In this document: piece after piece, positions 1 through 6,268 of the stretch
Position numbering within the stretch: the first letter of the stretch is position 1
Layout of the letters: every line of letters begins with the position of its first letter
Assembly (NCBI GenBank): GCA_030151665.1
Contig: JASLDB010000218.1
Location: 1-10,301 of the forward strand
Length of the DNA: 10,301 nt
Source: Neisseriaceae bacterium
GTDB taxonomy: Bacteria > Pseudomonadota > Gammaproteobacteria > Burkholderiales > Neisseriaceae
Direction of reading: 5' to 3'
Position numbers and translations under genes: made by a program
Notes under the pieces: generated by a model
Seen by the model: only the letters and a program-made list of their open reading frames with translations
The model's database searches: none
What the model was told of the DNA's origin: nothing

Positions 1-582
1 ATGGGATTGAATCGTGTCTTGGTGCAAAATGCAATCGAGTTCAGATAATGCGCGAGAGGTATCCATATTAGCCCACAAGCCTTGTTTTGGTAAGGCTGTA
101 AGGCATTGCGCCAAACCTTGGTCAAACAAGGCTTGGAAAGCAACTTTGTTCATGGGAATGTCGCGTTTATCTTCTAATAAAACGGCTTTTAAGGCTGTTT
201 TTAAATCTTCAATCTGTGGTGCAACTTCATCCACACTCATGTGGGTATTAATTAAGCGCATGCCACAATTAATATCAGTACCAATGGCAGAAGGAATCAC
301 CATATTGCTTGTGGTGGCAACAATGCTTCCAACTGGCACAGGATTGCCAGGGTGAAAGTCTGGTGTGGCCTTGGCGGCACAAACATGGGCGCTGTGTGTT
401 GGTACACTCACACTGGCAAAGTCGAGTAATTGCAAGACAGCTTTTTCTTCCAAAGGTAAGTCTTTGGGTAAGAGAATTTGCGCTTGGCAATGTTTTTTTT
501 GTAAATGGTAGGTTTGATTGGCATATTGGATATGAATGCCCAATCGTGCAAAACGTTTTTGTAAACGTAAAAAAGTAGACAT
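1..582 (-). CDS. rtcB: RtcB-family RNA ligase, N-terminal part (runs off left edge)
   Basis: The minus strand is open for 194 codons from an ATG at 582-580 to base 1, with no stop, so this is a 5' fragment. Residues 73-79 read TPDFHPG and residues 101-110 read GTDINCGMRL. They match the RtcB 'PD-H-G' segment and the DINCG metal site, whose Asp and Cys (here D103 and C106) bind manganese. RtcB ligases join RNA 2',3'-cyclic phosphate ends to 5'-OH ends using GTP and Mn2+, in tRNA repair or splicing. The spacing of about 70 residues before the PD-H motif is normal for the family. The guanylated histidine and most of the active site lie outside the window. AAGGTGG sits 5 bases before the ATG and supports this start, although the same frame stays open upstream to 750 (see the next entry). 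The gene is divergent from cioA. The family call is firm; whether this copy is a housekeeping RtcB or a specialised paralogue cannot be told. Confidence 0.87.
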   Translation of the reverse strand, partial: MSTFLRLQKRFARLGIHIQYANQTYHLQKKHCQAQILLPKDLPLEEKAVLQLLDFASVSVPTHSAHVCAAKATPDFHPGNPVPVGSIVATTSNMVIPSAIGTDINCGMRLINTHMSVDEVAPQIEDLKTALKAVLLEDKRDIPMNKVAFQALFDQGLAQCLTALPKQGLWANMDTSRALSELDCILHQDTIQSH

Positions 583-815
583 GGTGCCACCTTGAAAAAC
601 GAATAAATAATCGCTTCCTTTTTTTGAAAGGAAGTTCGTTTTTCCTGCAGCAGCAGCTTGATTTTCAGGAAATAATGCCGTCACTATACGAGACAAGGCT
701 TCATGTGGCAAGCAAGTAGCGTATTTTGTTTGGCGTGTATGGCCTTGCCATCAAGATTAAACATGGTGAGTTTGTATGGGCGCCTGGTGTTAGGGATGTA
801 TTGACTAGGCTGCAT
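583..815 (-). pseudogene. Possible frameshifted coding remnant upstream of rtcB
   Basis: No intact gene is visible, but two minus-strand frames join into protein-like sequence. From an ATG at 815-813 one frame encodes 43 residues, including YKLTMFNLDGKAIHAKQNTLLA, and stops at TAG 686-684. A second frame, open from 750 and in phase with rtcB, encodes LPHEALSRIVTALFPENQ, then SDYLFVFQGGT, and runs straight into the rtcB ATG. The two would join by a -1 shift at a tandem CTTG-CTTG (plus-strand bases 709-716). One more CTTG copy would give a single reading frame from 815 into rtcB. It may be a decayed small gene, an N-terminal extension of this RtcB, a sequencing error, or chance. I do not recognise the peptide. 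Frame and coherence are seen in the sequence; the gene status is inference. Confidence 0.3.
594..644. repeat. Nested inverted repeat in the rtcB leader
   Basis: Bases 594-603 (GAAAAACGAA) are perfectly complementary to 635-644 (TTCGTTTTTC). Inside this, 614-621 (CTTCCTTT) pairs with 627-634 (AAAGGAAG) across a 5-base loop. The right arm is therefore paired continuously for 18 bases, while the left arm carries a 10-base bulge at 604-613. The element starts 12 bases upstream of the rtcB start codon and would lie in its mRNA leader, next to but not covering the Shine-Dalgarno. It lacks the GC-rich stem plus T-tract order of a typical terminator on either strand. It could be a leader control element or an accidental repeat in decayed sequence. 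Confidence 0.45.
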
Positions 816-979
816 TTGACATGGTCGAGGTCATCATCTTTGATTGATTTTTTGGTTTGATCCAGGGTGTGGTAAGCGAAACACACTAATGCCAAGGGCA
901 AAGCAAATGAAGAGACTTTATGTTTTTTAATTATAAACCTATTGTAAACCTTGGCAAAAAAAGTGAATGATTTCAGTGG

Positions 980-996
980 TGCGACAATTTGTCGCA
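980..996. promoter_or_regulatory. 17-bp perfect palindrome, candidate operator upstream of cioA
   Basis: TGCGACAA-T-TTGTCGCA is a perfect 8+1+8 inverted repeat. Its centre lies about 51 bp upstream of the centre of the FNR box and 109 bp upstream of the cioA start. Symmetry, length and position suggest a dimeric regulator site. I cannot assign it to a known regulator, and it is not an FNR, Fur or NO-sensor consensus I can name. The rest of the stretch 816-1032 shows only AT-rich DNA and a short GGCAA repeat near 1002-1014. No convincing gene is visible there. Confidence 0.4.
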
Positions 997-1032
997 TTGA
1001 GGGCAAGGCAAGGCTACTGAATAATGTTGGTG

Positions 1033-1046
1033 TTGATTTATATCAA
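1033..1046 (+). promoter_or_regulatory. FNR/ANR box for the cytochrome bd operon
   Basis: TTGAT-TTAT-ATCAA matches the FNR/ANR consensus TTGATNNNNATCAA at every fixed position. Its centre (1039.5) is about 57 bp upstream of the cioA ATG. For class II activation at -41.5, transcription would start near 1081. The corresponding -10 region (CAATAT, 1070-1075) is weak, as expected for an activator-dependent promoter, but then the leader would be only about 16 bases. A second, 9-bp inverted repeat overlaps it: GTGTTGATT at 1030-1038 and AATCAACAC at 1053-1061. The site is seen in the sequence; activation at low oxygen is inferred from what FNR usually does at oxidase operons. Confidence 0.75.
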
Positions 1047-1096
1047 AAAAATAATCAACACTACCTGAGCAATATCACCACATCAGAGGAATATTT

Positions 1097-2512
1097 ATGC
1101 TGACGCTTGATGCATCGGTTCTGGCTCGAATACAGTTTGCCTTTACCGTTTCGTTTCACATTATCTTTCCCGCCATTACCATTGGCTTGGCCAGTTATTT
1201 GGCTGTTTTAGAAGGGTTGTACATCAAAACCAAGAACCCTGTTTACAAATCCTTGTATTTATTTTGGTCGAAGATTTTTGCAGTTAACTTTGGTATGGGT
1301 GTGGTGTCCGGTTTGGTCATGGCCTATCAATTTGGCACCAATTGGAGCGGGTTTTCGGCGTTCGCAGGTAGCATTACGGGCCCATTGTTGACTTATGAAG
1401 TCTTGACTGCTTTTTTCTTGGAAGCTGGCTTTTTGGGTGTCATGTTATTTGGTTGGAACAAAGTCGGTCCACGTTTGCATTTTTTTGCCACATGTATGGT
1501 GGCATTGGGCACTTTGATTTCAACATTTTGGATTTTGTCCTCCAATAGTTGGATGCAAACGCCGCAAGGTTTTGCCATTGAAAATGGCATTGTTGTACCA
1601 GTGGATTGGTTCAAAGTGGTTTTTAACCCATCGTTTCCATACCGTTTAATGCACATGACAATTGCGGCATTTTTATCCAGTGCATTGTTTGTTAGCGCTT
1701 CTGCAGCTTGGCATTTGTTAAAAGGCAATCAATCCGATGCGATTAAAAAAATGTTGACCATGGGTGTTTACATGACATTGATTACCGCACCGATTCAGGC
1801 TTTGGTGGGTGATATGCATGGTTTAAACACTTTGGAACACCAACCTGCCAAAATTGCGGCGATTGAAGGGCATTGGGAAAATGTGGACAATGAAGCCACA
1901 CCGTTAATTTTGTTTGGTTTACCAGACATGCAAGCTGAAGAAACCAAATACAAGTTGGAAATTCCCAAATTAGGTAGCTTGATTTTGACGCACAGTTTAG
2001 ACAAGCAAGTTCCTGCTTTAAAAGAATTCCCCAAAGAAGATAGACCCAATTCAACCATCGTTTTTTGGTCATTTAGAATCATGGCTGGTTTGGGTGGTTT
2101 GATGATTTTATTGGGTATCTTGGGTGCTGTTTTGCATAAGCGAGATCGTTTATTTAGCAATCGTTTATTTTTAAAATTTGTTTTGTTAATGGGCCCTGCT
2201 GGTTTGATTGCTATTTTGGCAGGTTGGTTTACCACTGAAGTGGGCCGCCAACCTTGGGTGGTTTATGGCTTACAACGTACAGCAGATGCCGTTTCAGGTC
2301 ACTCTGTGCTCTTTATGAGTGTGAGTTTGGCGGCATTTTTTATCGTGTATTCATCGGTGTTTGGTTTTGGTTACTACTACATGATGCGCTTGATTAAGAA
2401 AGGTCCTGATGATGCGCTATTGTCAGCAGATATGCCTGATGATGCCGCCCGTGCTGCTAGACCATTGTCTGCGGTTAACCAAGATGTCACTGCCAGCGAA
2501 AAAGGGGAATAA
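1097..2512 (+). CDS. cioA: Cytochrome bd-type quinol oxidase subunit I (cyanide-insensitive, short Q-loop type)
   Basis: This is the heme-bearing inner-membrane subunit of a bd oxidase, which oxidises quinol and reduces O2 to water. The 471-residue product is shorter than E. coli CydA (522). Its N-terminus (ARIQFAFTVSFHIIFPAITI) closely resembles CioA of Pseudomonas. Expected heme ligands and acidic residues are present: H21 in SFHIIFP, E101 and E109, H186 in PYRLMH, and R327/M329 in FWSFRIM. The quinol-site residues K252 and E257 fall at the same numbers as in E. coli, whereas the R-x-M pair comes 64 residues earlier. The missing length is therefore in the Q-loop, as in the short-loop CIO class. 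GWFTTEVGRQPW near 376-387 is the family signature. AGAGGA lies 6 bases before the ATG. The acidic C-terminal tail is unremarkable. It is first in an operon with cioB. 'cydA' would be an equally acceptable name. Confidence 0.95.
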   Translation: MLTLDASVLARIQFAFTVSFHIIFPAITIGLASYLAVLEGLYIKTKNPVYKSLYLFWSKIFAVNFGMGVVSGLVMAYQFGTNWSGFSAFAGSITGPLLTYEVLTAFFLEAGFLGVMLFGWNKVGPRLHFFATCMVALGTLISTFWILSSNSWMQTPQGFAIENGIVVPVDWFKVVFNPSFPYRLMHMTIAAFLSSALFVSASAAWHLLKGNQSDAIKKMLTMGVYMTLITAPIQALVGDMHGLNTLEHQPAKIAAIEGHWENVDNEATPLILFGLPDMQAEETKYKLEIPKLGSLILTHSLDKQVPALKEFPKEDRPNSTIVFWSFRIMAGLGGLMILLGILGAVLHKRDRLFSNRLFLKFVLLMGPAGLIAILAGWFTTEVGRQPWVVYGLQRTADAVSGHSVLFMSVSLAAFFIVYSSVFGFGYYYMMRLIKKGPDDALLSADMPDDAARAARPLSAVNQDVTASEKGE

Positions 2513-2515
2513 AGC

Positions 2516-3523
2516 ATGGGTATCGATTTAACACTGTTGTGGTTCGCCATTATTATTTTTGCGACCTTGATGTATGTGGTGATGGATGGTTTTGATTTGG
2601 GTATTGGTATTTTGATGCCATTGACCAAGAACAAAACCGAGCGTGACATTATGGTCAACACAGTGGCACCTGTATGGGATGGCAATGAAACGTGGTTGGT
2701 TTTGGGGGGGGCAGCATTGTTTGGTGCTTTTCCCATGGCATATGCCATTGTTTTGGAGGCATTGAGTATTCCGTTAATTTTGATGTTAGTGGCGTTGATT
2801 TTTCGTGGTGTGGCATTTGAGTTTCGTTTCAAAGCATCTACTGGTCATCGTGATTTTTGGGACAAGGCGTTTATTATTGGGTCTATTGTTGCTACTTTTA
2901 CCCAAGGTATTGCTGTTGGCGCATTGATTCAAGGCATTAACGTTGAAGGTCGCCATTTTATTGGCACGAGTTTGGATTGGTTAACACCGTTTAGCTTATT
3001 TTGTGGCTTGGGTTTGGTGGCAGCTTATGCATTATTAGGCTGTACATGGTTGATTATGAAAACCGAGCACGAATTGCAAGCGTTATTGCACCGTGTAACC
3101 AAACCCATTTTATTGGTATTGTTGGCTATTTTGGCTATTTTGAGTATTTGGACGCCATTATTAAGTGAGCAAATTGCCAGCCGTTGGTTTAGTTTGCCCA
3201 ATTTGTATTTTTTCTTGCCTGTGCCTATTTTGGTGGCTATTTTCAGTGTGTGGATGTTCAAAGCCATTCAAAATGAAGCCCATTATGCCCCGTTTATTTT
3301 GACTTTAGGCTTGGTGTTTTTGGGTTATACCGGTTTGGGTATTAGTATTTGGCCCAATATCATTCCGCCGAATGTGAGTATGTGGCAAGCTGCTGCGCCG
3401 ATTCAATCACAGATTTTTATGTTAATTGGAACCTTGGCGATTATCCCCATTATTTTAATGTATACCATGTGGAGCTATTTTGTGTTCCGTGGCAAGGTGT
3501 CAGAACATGAAGGCTATCACTAA
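2516..3523 (+). CDS. cioB: Cytochrome bd-type quinol oxidase subunit II
   Basis: The 335-residue polytopic membrane protein is the CydB/CioB partner of subunit I and stabilises the heme-containing complex. Near the N-terminus it carries MDGFDLGIG (23-31) and PVWDGNETWLVLGG (52-65), both hallmark segments of subunit II. Hydrophobic helices follow to the C-terminus. The length is normal for the CioB group and somewhat shorter than E. coli CydB. The ATG lies 3 bases after the cioA stop, with AGGGGA (2503-2508) placed across the end of cioA, so translation of the two is probably coupled. No promoter is evident between the genes. Assignment is certain at family level. The CIO subtype follows from cioA and the downstream small gene. 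Confidence 0.95.
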   Translation: MGIDLTLLWFAIIIFATLMYVVMDGFDLGIGILMPLTKNKTERDIMVNTVAPVWDGNETWLVLGGAALFGAFPMAYAIVLEALSIPLILMLVALIFRGVAFEFRFKASTGHRDFWDKAFIIGSIVATFTQGIAVGALIQGINVEGRHFIGTSLDWLTPFSLFCGLGLVAAYALLGCTWLIMKTEHELQALLHRVTKPILLVLLAILAILSIWTPLLSEQIASRWFSLPNLYFFLPVPILVAIFSVWMFKAIQNEAHYAPFILTLGLVFLGYTGLGISIWPNIIPPNVSMWQAAAPIQSQIFMLIGTLAIIPIILMYTMWSYFVFRGKVSEHEGYH

Positions 3524-3536
3524 AATGGAGAAAACC

Positions 3537-3662
3537 ATGATGATTCAGAAATGCAAACCATTGGCTTGGATGGCACTGATTTATTGTTTGAGTGTCTTGG
3601 CTTTGGCTACAGTCGCTTATGGTTTTCGCTGGTTAATGTCTTTGGCAGGATTGCATACCTAA
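3537..3662 (+). CDS. DUF2474 small membrane subunit of the CIO-type bd oxidase
   Basis: This 41-residue protein has one transmembrane segment (about residues 10-30, AWMALIYCLSVLALATVAYG), followed by FRWLMSLAGL. It matches the layout of the DUF2474 family: a basic start, 'W..LI..SVLAL', then 'R.LM..AGL'. That family is found directly behind cioAB genes. It plays the part that CydX plays for E. coli cytochrome bd, although it is a different family. The ATG at 3537 is chosen because GGAG (3527-3530) lies 6 bases before it. An in-frame ATG at 3525 would swallow that ribosome site, and 3480 would overlap cioB. The gene starts 13 bases after the cioB stop and is the last of the operon. The role as an accessory subunit is inferred from family and position. 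Confidence 0.85.
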   Translation: MMIQKCKPLAWMALIYCLSVLALATVAYGFRWLMSLAGLHT

Positions 3663-3690
3663 GGATATTGACTAGACAGTAGTATTGAAT

Positions 3691-3728
3691 AAAAAGCCTT
3701 CTGATGAGTCAGCAGGCTTTTTTATTTT
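3691..3728. terminator. Bidirectional terminator between cio operon and GST gene
   Basis: AAAAAGCCT (3691-3699) pairs with AGGCTTTTT (3714-3722). Inside, CTGA (3701-3704) pairs with TCAG (3709-3712) across one T-C mismatch, with a TGAG loop. The hairpin is followed by a T-rich tract on the plus strand (to 3728) and also has a T-run when read on the minus strand. It can therefore end both the cio operon and the convergent GST gene. Confidence 0.9.
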
Positions 3729-3778
3729 TGGTTTCAATCGAACCGTGGTCAATAGTAAAAGGCATGTATTGACAATAA

Positions 3779-4411
3779 TTAGTGCTCGATATCGGCTTCT
3801 TGTTGGGCTGCAATGAACCATTCTTGCATGGCAGGTAATGCCCACATGTGGTTTAGCCATGCCTGACTAGCTGCTGAGAATAGATTTAATTGATAGGTTT
3901 TGGCACGAAAAACAATGGGTGCATAAAATGCATCCACAGCGGTAAAGGTACTGCCAGCCAAGAACGGCCCGCCAAATTGCTTCAAACCTTGTTGCCATAA
4001 ATTATCCAAGCGAACCAATTCTTTTTCTAATGATGTATTCATGGTCGGTGTGGGGCGAATGGCTTTGCAGTTCATGTCACAAATATTTCGCAATGTGCTA
4101 AAGCCTGAATGCATTTCAGCACTGGCACTTCTTGCCCAAGCACGGGCTTTTTTATCGTGTGGCCAAACCTGTGGGTAATCTTCGGCAATGTACTCAGTAA
4201 TGGCCAAGGAATCCCAAACAGTGTGTTGATCATCTACTAGGCAAGGAACCAGTCCTGTTGGTGAAAATGATTTAAATTTGTCAATGCTGCTGGCGCCATT
4301 CACAAAGCTTTCTAGCTGCTCATGAAATGGGATGGCCAAAGTTTTTAATAAAACCCAAGGGCGAAGTGACCAAGAAGAGTGGTTTTTATTGGCGATATAA
4401 AGGGTGTACAT
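3779..4411 (-). CDS. Glutathione S-transferase family protein
   Basis: The cytosolic GST-fold protein has 210 residues. The N-terminal thioredoxin-like domain begins MYTLYIANKNHSSWSLRPW. The SSWS-R segment (12-17) resembles the SSCS-R active-site motif of zeta-like GSTs, with S12 or S13 the likely catalytic serine. V55-P56 is the conserved cis-proline turn, and D67-S68 in WDSLAITEYI is the glutathione gamma-glutamyl contact. The rest is the helical C-terminal domain. Such enzymes conjugate glutathione to electrophiles or isomerise metabolites; the substrate is not predictable. I chose the ATG at 4411 because the family motif begins right there. A TTG start at 4459 would add 16 unrelated residues. 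No good Shine-Dalgarno precedes the ATG. It is a single gene, convergent with the cio operon and divergent from the aldehyde dehydrogenase gene. Confidence 0.9.
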   Translation of the reverse strand: MYTLYIANKNHSSWSLRPWVLLKTLAIPFHEQLESFVNGASSIDKFKSFSPTGLVPCLVDDQHTVWDSLAITEYIAEDYPQVWPHDKKARAWARSASAEMHSGFSTLRNICDMNCKAIRPTPTMNTSLEKELVRLDNLWQQGLKQFGGPFLAGSTFTAVDAFYAPIVFRAKTYQLNLFSAASQAWLNHMWALPAMQEWFIAAQQEADIEH

Positions 4412-4439
4412 GGTGGCTTTAGTCGGTGGTGAAATATTG

Positions 4440-4469
4440 ATATTAGACTGATTTATCAATCAAAGTAAA
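4440..4469 (-). promoter_or_regulatory. Possible sigma-70 promoter of the GST gene
   Basis: On the minus strand TTTACT (complement of 4464-4469) and TAATAT (complement of 4440-4445) are separated by 18 bases. Each matches the consensus at four of six positions. The start codon is 28 bases downstream of the -10. In such AT-rich DNA this match could arise by chance. Confidence 0.3.
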
Positions 4470-4492
4470 TGGCGTGGTGTGCTTTATTTATT

Positions 4493-4510
4493 AATAAGTT
4501 AAATAAGTTG
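4493..4510. repeat. Tandem 9-base repeat in the GST/aldehyde dehydrogenase spacer
   Basis: AATAAGTTA (4493-4501) is followed directly by AATAAGTTG (4502-4510). Together with TTGCA-A-TGCAA near 4576-4586, these are the only short repeats I see in the upstream half of the 308-base divergent spacer 4412-4719. They may be regulator half-sites or simply AT-rich chance repeats. No small gene or RNA gene is evident in the spacer. Confidence 0.3.
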
Positions 4511-4644
4511 AATTTGGTTCTTTAAAGCTGTGAGGTCTAATGATCAGGGTGGATAATGGTTTTGGCATTTAATTTGTTGCAATGCAATAAATTAATCATA
4601 TGGATATTAATTATTTATCGCTTTATTTTTGGTTAAATTTTGGC

Positions 4645-4672
4645 TTGCAAAAAAAATTGTTTAGCGTAGGAT
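4645..4672 (+). promoter_or_regulatory. Possible sigma-70 promoter of the aldehyde dehydrogenase gene
   Basis: TTGCAA (4645-4650) and TAGGAT (4667-4672) are 16 bases apart, and each matches the consensus at four of six positions. Transcription would begin near 4679, about 40 bases before the chosen start codon. The match is modest and the surrounding DNA is AT-rich, so this is only a candidate. Confidence 0.35.
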
Positions 4673-4675
4673 AAA

Positions 4676-4720
4676 TAACAACCGTTGGGTTAATATACAT
4701 ATTAATGAGAAAGGTTGTTA
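4676..4720 (+). promoter_or_regulatory. Leader inverted repeat that can mask the ribosome binding site
   Basis: TAACAACC (4676-4683) is the exact reverse complement of GGTTGTTA (4713-4720). The right arm contains the GG of the Shine-Dalgarno AAAGG (4710-4714) and reaches the first base of the ATG. The enclosed loop holds a second perfect repeat, TTAATAT-AC-ATATTAA (4690-4705). In RNA this would be a two-tier, AU-rich hairpin occluding translation initiation. As DNA the same repeats could be an operator. If transcription starts near 4679 the outer stem would lose three pairs. Confidence 0.4.
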
Positions 4721-6207
4721 TGAAATTGTTAAAAGACATTGCTGAGAACTTACGTCCACATGGACAGTACCAATTATTGATTAATGGACAGTTTCAAGCC
4801 AGTGAATCTGGTAACACATTTGAAAGCCATAACCCTGCAACAGGTGAAAAATTAAGTATTTTAGCTGAAGCCAGTCAAAAAGACGTGGATTTGGCGGTGA
4901 AAAGTGCTTGGGCGGCATTTGAAACATGGAGTCAAACATCGCCTGCTGAGCGCTCTGCTGTTTTATTAAAAATTGCCGATAAATTAGAAGCCGAAACCGA
5001 GCGTTTTGCTACTTTGGAAACTTTGGACAATGGTAAACCGATTCGTGAAACCATGAATGTGGATATTCCAGCAGCAGTTGACCATTTCCGTTATTTTGCG
5101 GGTGTGATTCGTGCCCACAGTGATGAAGCTGATGTGATTGATAAAGACACATTGAGCTTGGTGTTAAGTGAGCCTATCGGTGTGGTGGGTCAAATTATTC
5201 CGTGGAACTTCCCCTTTTTGATGGGTGCATGGAAAATTGCTCCAGCATTGGCTGCGGGTAACTGTATCGTGATTAAACCATCCAAAGAAACATCAATTTC
5301 TTTAATTGAGTTTGGCCGTATTTTAAATGAATGCTTGCCAGCTGGTGTGGTGAACATTCTGACTGGTTCAGGTTCTCGTGCTGGTCAGTTTATGTTGGAT
5401 CATGAAGGATTCAGCAAATTGGCATTTACAGGCTCAACTGATGTGGGTTACAGCGTGGCCCGTGCTGCTGCTGAAAAATTGATTCCAGCGACTTTGGAGT
5501 TGGGTGGTAAATCTGCCAATATCGTGTTTGCCAATGCACAAATTGACAAAGCGGTAGAAGGTGCTGCTATTGGTATTTTGTTTAACCAAGGTCAAGTATG
5601 TTGTGCTGGTTCTCGTTTATTGGTTCAACGTGGCATTTACGATGAATTTTTGGTGCAATTAAAAGCCAAATTTGAATCGGTTCGTGTGGGTGATCCATTG
5701 AACCCAGAAACCCAAATGGGCACGCAAGTGAGCGAAGCACAAATGAAAAAAATCTTGGCATTTGTGGATATTGCCAAAGAAGATGGTGCTCGCTTGTTAA
5801 CGGGTGGTGAGCGTTCTGGCGAAACAGGTGCATTTATTAAACCAACCATTATCGCTGATTGCAAACCGGATATGCGCATTTCTTGCCAAGAAGTGTTTGG
5901 TCCCGTGTTGGCCGTGATTCCATTTGATACTGAAGAAGAAGCCATTGCCATTGCCAATAACAGTGAATTTGGCTTGGGTGGTGCAGTGTGGTCGCGTGAC
6001 ATTAACTGTGCCTTGCGTGTTGCTAAAGCAGTTCGTACAGGTCGTATGTGGGTAAACTGTTATAACCAATTGCCAGCCCATGCACCATTTGGTGGTTACA
6101 AAAAATCAGGCATTGGTCGTGAAACACATAAAATGATTTTGGAAGCGTACACCCAAAAGAAAAATATCTTTATTAACACATCTGAAAGTTTAACAGGCTT
6201 GTTCTAA
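4720..6207 (+). CDS. NAD(P)+-dependent aldehyde dehydrogenase, AldB/ExaC/AcoD group
   Basis: The 495-residue enzyme oxidises an aldehyde to a carboxylate in the cytosol. The sequence shows N163 in PWNFP (oxyanion hole), the cofactor-binding loop FTGSTDVG (236-243), the general base E260 in LELGGK, and the nucleophile C294 in FNQGQVCCAGSR. The C-terminal segment NCYNQLPAHAPFGGYKKSGI, followed by GRETHKMILEAY, is the pattern of E. coli AldB and the ExaC/AcoD acetaldehyde dehydrogenases. Acetaldehyde or another short aldehyde is therefore the likely substrate, but this is inferred from family only. The start at 4720 is preferred over an ATG at 4705 because AAAGG (4710-4714) lies 5 bases before it. 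The earlier ATG has no ribosome site and lies inside a palindrome. The gene stands alone: no alcohol dehydrogenase or regulator is adjacent. Its leader can fold over the ribosome site. Confidence 0.93.
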   Translation: MKLLKDIAENLRPHGQYQLLINGQFQASESGNTFESHNPATGEKLSILAEASQKDVDLAVKSAWAAFETWSQTSPAERSAVLLKIADKLEAETERFATLETLDNGKPIRETMNVDIPAAVDHFRYFAGVIRAHSDEADVIDKDTLSLVLSEPIGVVGQIIPWNFPFLMGAWKIAPALAAGNCIVIKPSKETSISLIEFGRILNECLPAGVVNILTGSGSRAGQFMLDHEGFSKLAFTGSTDVGYSVARAAAEKLIPATLELGGKSANIVFANAQIDKAVEGAAIGILFNQGQVCCAGSRLLVQRGIYDEFLVQLKAKFESVRVGDPLNPETQMGTQVSEAQMKKILAFVDIAKEDGARLLTGGERSGETGAFIKPTIIADCKPDMRISCQEVFGPVLAVIPFDTEEEAIAIANNSEFGLGGAVWSRDINCALRVAKAVRTGRMWVNCYNQLPAHAPFGGYKKSGIGRETHKMILEAYTQKKNIFINTSESLTGLF

Positions 6208-6225
6208 AGAAATAGGCGGCATAAC

Positions 6226-6258
6226 AAAGCAGCGAAGCTTCGAAGCTTCGCTGTTTTT
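6226..6258. terminator. Palindromic terminator between aldehyde dehydrogenase and TonB receptor genes
   Basis: Bases 6230-6253 form a perfect 24-bp palindrome, with stem CAGCGAAGC / GCTTCGCTG around a central TTCGAA. It is followed by TTTTT (6254-6258) on the plus strand and preceded by AAAG (6226-6229). It is a strong intrinsic terminator for the dehydrogenase gene. On the minus strand the T-tract is poorer (CTTTGTT), so it probably also ends the receptor transcript, but less cleanly. Confidence 0.88.
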
Positions 6259-6268
6259 ATTGGGGTAT

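Noticed and set aside
14..578. Plus-strand and other-frame open frames over the rtcB fragment
   Set aside because: They are shadows of the minus-strand RtcB frame, which carries clear family motifs and has no stop in the window.
701..1006. A 101-codon minus-strand open frame between rtcB and cioA
   Set aside because: It runs through the palindrome, lacks a ribosome site and has no recognisable domain. Part of it may overlap the frameshifted remnant, but as a whole it does not look like a gene.
3480..3536. Earlier starts (3480 or 3525) for the DUF2474 gene
   Set aside because: 3480 overlaps the end of cioB and gives unrelated residues. 3525 would place the GGAG ribosome site inside the coding sequence.
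4412..4459. TTG start adding 16 residues to the GST
   Set aside because: The added residues do not belong to the GST fold, and the family N-terminus begins exactly at the ATG at 4411.
4446..4465. FNR-like site TTGAT...AATCA upstream of the GST gene (minus strand)
   Set aside because: The half-sites are 5 bases apart and the second lacks the ATCAA form, so it does not fit the consensus.
4560..4582. Sigma-54-like TGGCA...TTGCA upstream of the aldehyde dehydrogenase gene
   Set aside because: GG and GC are 13 bases apart instead of 10, which does not fit a -24/-12 promoter.
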